Positions 1-4,700 of a stretch of DNA of 6,718 nucleotides are shown in pieces. Position 1 is the stretch's first letter. Every line of letters begins with the position of its first letter. The notes under the pieces were generated by a model. The model saw only the letters and a program-made list of their open reading frames with translations, was not told the origin of the DNA and made no database searches. This DNA is from Acidobacteriota bacterium (GTDB taxonomy: Bacteria; Acidobacteriota; Terriglobia; UBA7540): contig PLWR01000193.1 of the NCBI GenBank assembly GCA_003165615.1, positions 1,680-8,397 of the forward strand, given 5' to 3'. The position numbers and the translations under genes are program-made.

Positions 1-1219
1 TTTCCACCGTGGCGTCGTCTACCAGAATTCCCACCGCCAGGGCGAATCCCCCCAGGGTCATGATATTGATGGTTTCGCCTAAAGCGCTGAGCACCACCAG
101 AGCGGTCAGGATAGAAAGCGGGATCGAGACCGCGATGATGAAGGTGCTGCGCCAGCTCCCCAGGAAAACCAGAATCATCACGGCGGTAAGCATAGCCGCG
201 ATGATCGCTTCCCTCACCACGCCCTTGATGGCAGCCGTCACGAAAATGGACTGGTCATTCAAGTAGTGGACTTGCAATTGCGGCGGCAAGCTACTCTGAA
301 TACGCGGCATCTCGGCTTTGATTTGGGAGATGATATCCAAAGTCGAGGAATTCCCCGTCTTCATCGCCGTCATAAGAACCGACCTTTGGCCGTTAACGCG
401 CACGATGTTGGTCTGAGGCGGGAAGCCATCGCGCACGTGGGCAACGTCGCGAATATAAATTACCGAGTTACCTGAGGTTTTAACAGGTAAATCATTGAGT
501 TCCTGTGCCGTTGTGGGGCTGCCATTGGACTCAACGTCGTACTCATACGGGCCAATCTTGGAGGTCCCGGAAGGCAGAATCAGGTTCCCATTGCTGATGG
601 CATTCACGACGTCGACGGGTGATAGCCCTTTTTCCTGCAAGGCCACAGTGTCCAGGTCCACCTGCACCTGGCGTTGCTTCCCTCCGTAGGCCCAGGGTAT
701 GGCGGCGCCTTCCACATCCGCCAGTTGGACGCGAATGAAGTTGGAGCCGAAGTCGAACAACTGCTGCTCAGTAAGCCCTTTCCCGGAGAGTCCCATCTGC
801 AGAATGGGCACGCTCGATGCGCTGTACTGAATGATCAGCGGGGGGGTCGTGCCGGGTGGCAATTGCCGAAGCTGCGTCTGGGACATGGCCGTCGCCTGGC
901 TCAGCGCGGTGGCGATGTTGGCGCCCGGCTGGAAGAAAATCTTGATGTTGGCGATGCCATTGAGCGACGTGGACTCAATGTGGTCAATATCATTCACCGT
1001 CAGGGTGAGGGATCGTTGGTTGATCAGGGCGATTCGATTCGCCATCTGCTCGGCAGAAAGGCCGTAGTAATTCCACAGGACGCTGACCACCGGGATGTTG
1101 ATATTGGGGAAAATGTCTTTAGGGGTTCGAATGATGGAAAGCGCCCCTAAGATCATGATGACAATCGCCATCACGATGAAGGTGTAGGGCCGTCGTAATG
1201 CTAACCGGACAATCCACAT
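1..1219 (-). CDS. RND efflux permease, HAE/AcrB-like, N-terminal 406 residues (3' end off window)
   Basis: Proton-driven inner-membrane permease of the hydrophobe/amphiphile efflux RND type, expected to export organic compounds through a tripartite pump. The protein begins MWIVRLALRRPYTFIV, a typical RND N-terminus, with TM1 at about residues 12-31. A periplasmic porter domain follows (about 32-335), including FFQPG and the LPPGTTPP stretch usual in this family. TM2, TM3 and the start of TM4 occupy about 338-406. TM4 contains GILVDDATVE; D401 and D402 match the AcrB proton-relay pair D407/D408. Full-length relatives are about 1,000-1,100 residues, so some 60% lies beyond the left edge. The ATG at 1219 is chosen because no other ATG, GTG or TTG occurs before the in-frame stop at 1277-1279. 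No Shine-Dalgarno sequence precedes it; the leader is a TACTGCC-type repeat. No adaptor gene lies upstream. The family call is firm; the substrate is unknown. Confidence 0.95.
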   Translation of the reverse strand, partial: MWIVRLALRRPYTFIVMAIVIMILGALSIIRTPKDIFPNINIPVVSVLWNYYGLSAEQMANRIALINQRSLTLTVNDIDHIESTSLNGIANIKIFFQPGANIATALSQATAMSQTQLRQLPPGTTPPLIIQYSASSVPILQMGLSGKGLTEQQLFDFGSNFIRVQLADVEGAAIPWAYGGKQRQVQVDLDTVALQEKGLSPVDVVNAISNGNLILPSGTSKIGPYEYDVESNGSPTTAQELNDLPVKTSGNSVIYIRDVAHVRDGFPPQTNIVRVNGQRSVLMTAMKTGNSSTLDIISQIKAEMPRIQSSLPPQLQVHYLNDQSIFVTAAIKGVVREAIIAAMLTAVMILVFLGSWRSTFIIAVSIPLSILTALVVLSALGETINIMTLGGFALAVGILVDDATVE

Positions 1220-1230
1220 AATAGACAGCA

Positions 1231-1258
1231 GGCAGTAGGCGGAAGGCAGTAAGCAGTA
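1231..1258 (-). repeat. Degenerate TACTGCC short tandem repeat in the RND leader
   Basis: On the plus strand GCAGTA occurs at 1232-1237, 1246-1251 and 1253-1258, with GGCGGA and GCAG variants between and beside the copies. Read in the sense of the minus-strand RND gene, this is a pyrimidine-rich run of TACTGC/TACTGCC units. It ends 11 bases before the ATG and so fills the position where a ribosome binding site would normally sit. I recall similar strings as dispersed intergenic repeats in acidobacterial genomes, but could not check this. Confidence 0.6.
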
Positions 1259-1380
1259 AACTCTTTCGGGTTCTGCTCACGCATTCCTGAATACTAGCTT
1301 CTCCTATCGGGTACTCTGTCGGCATTCCTGCTTAAAGTCCACAGCCAACAGGCTCTCCGTGTTATCGGTGGCTTTCAAGC

Positions 1381-1456
1381 ATTAACACAGAGCGCACAGA
1401 CACTCTCAGCGACGTCTGTGTTGAGGCTGTTCTGAGCACGGAGGTCACAGAGAGTC
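1381..1456. repeat. CACAGAG/CTGTG-rich dispersed-type intergenic repeat
   Basis: CACAG recurs at 1386-1390, 1395-1399 and 1446-1450, with CTGTG at 1416-1420. Two alternative 7-bp inverted pairings share the same right arm: CACAGAC 1395-1401 with GTCTGTG 1414-1420, and AACACAG 1384-1390 with CTGTGTT 1416-1422. The composition resembles the common 'accacagaggacacagagg' type of bacterial intergenic repeat as I remember it. Copy number in this genome is unknown, so the dispersed status is inference. Confidence 0.45.
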
Positions 1457-1584
1457 CATACTAGGATACTACAAATCGGCCTGCGGCTCTCACCTTGCAG
1501 TTCAGAGCTAGTCAATTTCGCCAGCTTGATTAGGTGTGGGGTGGCTGGCGACTTGATGCCAAGGACGCGCCAACCAAACATGTT

Positions 1585-1642
1585 TTGTAGGGGCAGGCCT
1601 TGTGCCGCCCTCCCCAAGGGCCCACGACGGATGCCCCTACAA
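1585..1642. repeat. 58-bp palindromic repeat with TTGTAGGGGCA termini (MITE/REP-like)
   Basis: The ends are a perfect 11-bp inverted repeat: TTGTAGGGGCA at 1585-1595 and TGCCCCTACAA at 1632-1642. The interior can fold further, with GCCCT 1607-1611 against AGGGC 1617-1621 (5-base loop), and TTGTG 1600-1604 against CACGA with one wobble pair. The whole unit would form a long imperfect hairpin as RNA or as single-stranded DNA. TGTAGGGGC...GCCCCTACA palindromes are a familiar class of small dispersed intergenic repeats in several phyla. No target-site duplication is obvious and no transposase is present, so mobility is inferred only. Confidence 0.7.
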
Positions 1643-1691
1643 GCGGCGCGAGAAAATTTTTGCACTGAGGACTACAAATCGCTTGAAGCGT

Positions 1692-1711
1692 GCGGGCCGA
1701 ACGGTGCCCGC
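1692..1711. repeat. GC-rich hairpin, possibly a partial copy of the TGTAGGGGC element
   Basis: GCGGGC at 1692-1697 pairs perfectly with GCCCGC at 1706-1711 around an 8-base loop. The following CCCCTAAA resembles the CCCCTACAA end of the 58-bp element nearby, so this may be a decayed relative. It lies 37 bp past the aldo/keto reductase stop and could block 3' decay or aid termination. There is no T-run on the minus strand after it, so it is not a standard intrinsic terminator. Confidence 0.45.
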
Positions 1712-1747
1712 CCCTAAACCCTGAGTCCCTGATCATGGTTCTTGCTT

Positions 1748-2614
1748 CTACGAATTCACCGCCGCAATTCGCCGGATCAAGTCGGCCTGTTCGCCCTCAT
1801 TCTCGGCGCCGATGGTCATGGCATCCAGAATGCCCAGGTTCAGGGCAAACTTCAGCGCCTCATCCTGCCGGTTACGCATGTCACGCTGCCCCAAAATCTT
1901 CATGCCGATGATTCCCTTCCCGTTGGCGCGTCCCATGGCCAAGGTTGCCTTCACGGTGTCAGGGGCAGCATCCATGTGGGAGCCAATGGGATTGATGCGC
2001 GAGAGGATGACATCCACCCAAGGCGATTGGGCGGCCTCGCGCAAAGCCTTAATCGCATGGCAGGAGCAGCCGTGGGCGCGGATCAATCCTCTCTCTTTCG
2101 CTTCCGAAAGCACGTCCATGACGGGGCGGAAGTTTTCTGTCCAATTATCCTCGGTGATGCAGTGCATCATGAGCAGGTCGATGTAATCCGTGTTTAATTC
2201 CTTGCGGAAGCGATCGATGTCGGCGCGCATCTGGCTGGCTTCGCGGGCCCCGGACTTGGTCATGATGGTGACTTTCTCGCGCGGCACATGCTTCAGCGCT
2301 TCCGCCACGTGGGGATGCGAGCCATATTGATCCGCCGTGTCAAAAAAACGCAGCCCCTGGTCGAAACCCCGCCAGAGGAGGTCGCCAAGCCCCTCGATTC
2401 CCAACGCCGTTTGGTTGGAGTGGTGTTTGGTCCCGGAGGTCCCCGTGCCGCACGCCAGGCGGCTGGTCTGAATTCCCGTCTTTCCTAATACCACAGCATC
2501 GGCGGCGCTGAACCGTGCGCTCGCATCGATGGCCAGGCCCGCGAGCGGAGTCGTCCCCATCCATGCGGCGCCCACACCCAGGGCTGTCGTTCTCAGGAAT
2601 TCCCTACGTTTCAT
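1748..2614 (-). CDS. Tat-exported aldo/keto reductase, 288 aa
   Basis: NAD(P)H-dependent oxidoreductase of the aldo/keto reductase superfamily, reducing or oxidising a carbonyl/alcohol substrate that cannot be told from sequence. It starts MKRREFLRTT, a twin-arginine motif (R3, R4, F6, L7), followed by a hydrophobic stretch to about residue 28. It is therefore probably exported folded, with cofactor, by the Tat system. The (beta/alpha)8 barrel starts near residue 41. The catalytic tetrad is complete: D92 and Y97 in FFDTADQYG, K120 in IMTKSG and H151 in LLMMHCI. The C-terminal TIGAENEGEQADLI is the expected cofactor-phosphate region. Length is normal for a compact AKR. An in-frame upstream ATG near 2989 would add 125 low-complexity residues and bury the Tat motif; the strong AGAGGAGGG before 2614 decides the start. 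It is divergent from the small membrane protein gene and has no clear pathway neighbour. Confidence 0.95.
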   Translation of the reverse strand: MKRREFLRTTALGVGAAWMGTTPLAGLAIDASARFSAADAVVLGKTGIQTSRLACGTGTSGTKHHSNQTALGIEGLGDLLWRGFDQGLRFFDTADQYGSHPHVAEALKHVPREKVTIMTKSGAREASQMRADIDRFRKELNTDYIDLLMMHCITEDNWTENFRPVMDVLSEAKERGLIRAHGCSCHAIKALREAAQSPWVDVILSRINPIGSHMDAAPDTVKATLAMGRANGKGIIGMKILGQRDMRNRQDEALKFALNLGILDAMTIGAENEGEQADLIRRIAAVNS

Positions 2615-2618
2615 GCTG

Positions 2619-2627
2619 CCCTCCTCT
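2619..2627 (-). promoter_or_regulatory. Strong ribosome binding site of the aldo/keto reductase
   Basis: In the sense of the gene this reads AGAGGAGGG, ending four bases before the ATG at 2614, an almost perfect anti-16S match. It is by far the best such site in the window and fixes the start of the reductase just before its twin-arginine motif. Confidence 0.85.
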
Positions 2628-2685
2628 GATGGCTGCGCTGGCTTGCAAATTGTTGGCCGAAACCCCGCCCCTTTAAAGGCATAGA

Positions 2686-2725
2686 CTACCATGCTTGAAT
2701 CGCTCTTCCAAGCAGATCGTGGTAG
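2686..2725. promoter_or_regulatory. Interrupted 6+6 bp inverted repeat, possible operator or leader hairpin
   Basis: CTACCA (2686-2691) and TGCTTG (2692-2697) are contiguous on the left arm. The right arm has CAAGCA (2709-2714), then five unpaired bases, then TGGTAG (2720-2725). All 12 base pairs are perfect around an 11-base loop. TGGTAG recurs as a direct copy at 2770-2775, exactly 50 bp downstream. The position between two divergent starts suggests a regulator site or a transcribed stem-loop, but there is no direct evidence of binding. Confidence 0.4.
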
Positions 2726-2806
2726 GATACCGAGGGAAGCCATCCATGCGATTCTGATCCGAGAAAGGGTGGTAGGGTTCCTGAAAAACTGAAGTAAACA
2801 AAGCCT

Positions 2807-3223
2807 ATGGAAGTTTTCCTGAATTCGATTTGGTTGCTGGTGGCCATTGGCGCTTTCCTCTTTTGGCAGGTGGATGGAGAGAAAGGCACGATCAGGCGCC
2901 GTGAGCACAGTAGCCGCTACCGAATACTGGCCCTTGCCGTTGCCCTGGTCCTGCTCTTTCCGGTCATTTCTCTTACCGATGACCTGCACTCCGAGCAGGC
3001 CGCCATGGAAGATTCATCCCGTTCGGTAATGAAAGCCCGGAGCCTGGCGCAAGGGTGCCTGCGCGCCAGCCGAGCTCCCTTCGTGGCGGCTGTGGTCAAG
3101 GCACCTTATGCGGCTGCTGTTCTCCATCTGTTCCAGGGTGCGGTCGTGCTGGCTGAAACACCCCTTCGCTGCCACACTCCGGTTTCCGCGCACGAGGGCC
3201 GCTCGCCACCTTTCAACGCATAA
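2807..3223 (+). CDS. Small two-helix membrane protein of unknown function, 138 aa, next to RND genes
   Basis: I do not recognise a named family. Residues 1-20 (MEVFLNSIWLLVAIGAFLFW) form a hydrophobic N-terminal helix without a lipobox. A short basic loop (about 23-38, with RRRE) is followed by a second helix at about 40-56 ending in LLFPVISLTDDLH. The rest (57-138) is polar to mildly hydrophobic, with no evident domain and a C-terminal tail rich in H, S and P. I recall proteins with this architecture, including the FPVIS-TDDL motif, annotated as hypothetical next to acidobacterial RND and TolC genes, so I favour real coding. The start has only a weak upstream purine run (GAAG), too far for a good ribosome binding site. 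It is divergent from the reductase and co-directional with the adaptor and CzcA-type pump, 303 bp upstream of them. A membrane accessory role is guesswork. Confidence 0.72.
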   Translation: MEVFLNSIWLLVAIGAFLFWQVDGEKGTIRRREHSSRYRILALAVALVLLFPVISLTDDLHSEQAAMEDSSRSVMKARSLAQGCLRASRAPFVAAVVKAPYAAAVLHLFQGAVVLAETPLRCHTPVSAHEGRSPPFNA

Positions 3224-3296
3224 GAGATTGCAAGTGGCCGCTCAGGACGAGTGGTCATCTGCTTCAATGTCAAAATCGTAATCACGAGAACCACGC

Positions 3297-3324
3297 TTCG
3301 CCGGATTAGGGGGCCCACGGCGAA
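3297..3324. repeat. 7-bp perfect inverted repeat in the spacer
   Basis: TTCGCCG (3297-3303) pairs with CGGCGAA (3318-3324) around a 14-base loop containing GGGGGCCC. It lies 74 bp after the stop of the small membrane protein. No T-run follows on either strand, so it is not an intrinsic terminator; an operator or chance are both possible. Confidence 0.35.
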
Positions 3325-3514
3325 TCTCCGAGCCGGATTCAAAGATGCCGGACCGATGGGCCTCGACATGAGTACGTCTTCAAAGTAAATGGCGCGTATC
3401 AAGCAACTTTTGTCACCATTAGCGGCGGCGGCCGAAGGCGACGTGCTGAGCGCCGTGGGGCTGGCCGGAACCTAAGCCCTGCGCCGCAAAGGTGGCAGCC
3501 TTGGAATAGCCCGC

Positions 3515-3521
3515 GGAGAAG
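3515..3521 (+). promoter_or_regulatory. Ribosome binding site of the adaptor gene
   Basis: GGAGAAG ends five bases before the ATG at 3527, good spacing for translation initiation, and supports that start for the lipoprotein signal peptide. Confidence 0.75.
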
Positions 3522-3526
3522 ATTTC

Positions 3527-4681
3527 ATGCTGAAGCGACGAAGACCCTTACCTCTCATCCTTACATTGTTGTTCGTTTCCGTCCTTTTCCTGACGGGATG
3601 CAATCGCCAGACCAGCGCCGACGCGGGTGCGACGGGTACGGGAGATGTGAAGGTCGAGGAGATCCATGGCGATGGAGCCGTGCAAGTCGACCATCCCGAG
3701 CAATTCCTCCTGGCCACGGTGGAACAGCGCCCGGTGGTGGATGAGCTTCATGTGACCGGCGCCGTCACCCCGGACGTGAATCGCGCCGTCCCGGTGCTCT
3801 CATTGGCAGGTGGGCGCGCGGTGGACATCCGCGCCAAGCTGGGTGATGAAGTCGCCAAAGGACAGGTCTTGCTGGTCATCAACAGCCCTGACGTGACACA
3901 GGCTTTCGCCGACTGCCAGAAATTCCAGGCTGACGAGGCTTTTGCCGAGCAGCAACTGGCTCGCGCGCAGGACCTCTACGACAAGGGCGCCATGGCACGG
4001 CAGGACCTGGAGGCCGCGAAGAACACCGCGCAGAAGGCGCAGGTGGACGTCCATACCGCCCAGCAGCATATCGCCGTATTGGGAGGGGACCTTAGCAATC
4101 CCTCGCCTCTCGTTTCCATCCGCGCGCCGATTTCCGGGTCGATTGTGGAACAGAACGTCACCAGCGGCACCGGCGTTCGTTCCATGGACAACTCTCCCAA
4201 CCTCTTCACTATTGCCGACCTATCTGAGGTTTGGGTGCTGTGCGATGTTTATGAGAATGACCTGCACCGCGTGCGCGTGGGCGACTCCGCGGAGGTGCGC
4301 CTCAATGCCTTCCCCGACCGCGCCTTCAACGGACGCGTGGGGAACATCAGCACCGTGCTCGACCCCGCGATGCGCACGGCGAAAGTCCGCCTGGAGCTTG
4401 CCAACCCGGGCGGCCTGATGCGCACGGGGATGTTCGCCACCGCGATTTTCCGCTCGCGGACCGAACAAATGCAGCCCACGGTTCCCACCACGGCCATTAT
4501 GCGGCTGCATGATAAGGATTGGGTCTTCATACCCCTCGGCGGTAACCGCTTTCGCCGCCGGGAGGTTCAAGCAGGCCCGGTCGTTTCCGGCGGAAATCAG
4601 GTCGTCTTGAACGGCCTCGCCTTGGGCGATAAAGTGGTCGCCAACGCTCTGCAATTCTCCAGTGCCGCGGGGATGGAATGA
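3527..4681 (+). CDS. RND efflux periplasmic adaptor (CzcB/CusB-like membrane fusion lipoprotein), 384 aa
   Basis: Periplasmic adaptor linking the CzcA-type permease to an outer-membrane channel. Residues 1-24 are a lipoprotein signal: basic MLKRRR, a hydrophobic core, then the lipobox LTGC with C25 as the lipidated residue; +2 is Asn rather than the Asp of classical inner-membrane retention. Domains in order: N-terminal strand region (about 55-90), first lipoyl half (about 90-118), alpha-helical hairpin (about 122-183), second lipoyl half with RAPISGSIVEQNVTSGTGV (199-217), beta-barrel (about 225-310), and membrane-proximal domain (about 315-380). Length is usual for the family. There is no Met- or His-rich metal-binding N-terminus, so the substrate cannot be read from this protein. 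It is followed after 19 bp by the permease gene and is almost certainly in an operon with it. No outer-membrane factor gene lies beside it. Confidence 0.95.
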   Translation: MLKRRRPLPLILTLLFVSVLFLTGCNRQTSADAGATGTGDVKVEEIHGDGAVQVDHPEQFLLATVEQRPVVDELHVTGAVTPDVNRAVPVLSLAGGRAVDIRAKLGDEVAKGQVLLVINSPDVTQAFADCQKFQADEAFAEQQLARAQDLYDKGAMARQDLEAAKNTAQKAQVDVHTAQQHIAVLGGDLSNPSPLVSIRAPISGSIVEQNVTSGTGVRSMDNSPNLFTIADLSEVWVLCDVYENDLHRVRVGDSAEVRLNAFPDRAFNGRVGNISTVLDPAMRTAKVRLELANPGGLMRTGMFATAIFRSRTEQMQPTVPTTAIMRLHDKDWVFIPLGGNRFRRREVQAGPVVSGGNQVVLNGLALGDKVVANALQFSSAAGME

Positions 4682-4700
4682 CCCAATGGCCAAATAACTT

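Larger units (their letters stand above)
1220..1747. other. Repeat-rich intergenic spacer without a credible gene
   Basis: This 528-bp spacer separates the aldo/keto reductase stop from the RND start; both genes are on the minus strand. It holds the TACTGCC repeat (1231-1258), a 9-base direct repeat GCATTCCTG (1281-1289 and 1322-1330), a CACAG-rich repeat (1381-1456), an 11-base direct repeat ACTACAAATCG (1468-1478 and 1671-1681), a 58-bp hairpin (1585-1642) and a smaller hairpin (1692-1711). Open frames exist, for example minus 1375-1665, but they run through the repeats and show no recognisable domain. The RND promoter must lie here or further upstream; I could not pick out a convincing -35/-10 pair. 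Confidence 0.7.
2615..2806. promoter_or_regulatory. Divergent intergenic promoter region
   Basis: This 192-bp space lies between the divergent starts of the aldo/keto reductase (minus) and the small membrane protein (plus), so it must hold promoters for both unless one gene is silent. A weak minus-strand candidate is TTCAAG (2693-2698 region) followed 16 bases later by TTTAAA (2672-2677). I see no convincing plus-strand -35/-10 pair. The region also contains an interrupted inverted repeat, listed separately. Confidence 0.5.
3224..3526. other. Spacer before the adaptor gene; no supportable gene
   Basis: This 303-bp space lies between the small membrane protein and the adaptor, all on the plus strand. 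It contains a 7-bp inverted repeat (3297-3324) and a 28-codon open frame at 3389-3475 (MARIKQLLSPL...), which has no ribosome binding site and is preceded directly by an in-frame TAA. The frame of the small membrane protein stays open for 54 codons after its stop, up to 3388, with no recognisable domain. A TolC-type gene would need about 1.3 kb, so none is present. The promoter for the pump operon could be here, but I see no clear -35/-10. Confidence 0.6.

Noticed and set aside
1119..1325. 68-codon minus-strand frame overlapping the RND start
   Set aside because: It overlaps the RND N-terminus in another frame; the RND frame gives a clear conserved protein from 1219.
1375..1665. 96-codon minus-strand open frame in the spacer
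   Set aside because: It runs through the CACAG repeat and the palindromic element, has no domain and no ribosome binding site, and its composition is unlike the flanking genes.
1692..1711. Intrinsic terminator for the aldo/keto reductase
   Set aside because: The hairpin is good but no T-run follows on the minus strand.
1220..1747. CRISPR array or tRNA in the repeat-rich spacer
   Set aside because: Repeats are too short and irregular for CRISPR, and no cloverleaf or T-loop consensus was seen.
1742..2197. Open plus-strand frames of 120-150 codons opposite the aldo/keto reductase
   Set aside because: They are antisense to a complete enzyme with all catalytic residues and show no domain of their own.
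2615..2989. N-terminal extension of the reductase to an upstream ATG
   Set aside because: It would add 125 residues without family similarity, bury the Tat signal, ignore the AGAGGAGGG site and overlap the divergent gene.
3224..3388. In-frame continuation of the small membrane protein after its TAA
   Set aside because: The 54 extra codons have no recognisable domain, and an open stretch of this length is unremarkable at this GC content; readthrough has no supporting signal.
3106..3402. 98-codon minus-strand frame across the end of the small membrane protein and the spacer
   Set aside because: It has no domain or ribosome binding site, and the opposite-strand frame has a better case from its paired helices and context.
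3389..3475. 28-codon open frame before the adaptor
   Set aside because: It has no ribosome binding site and an in-frame stop directly before its ATG; it could be a gene remnant but there is nothing to show it.
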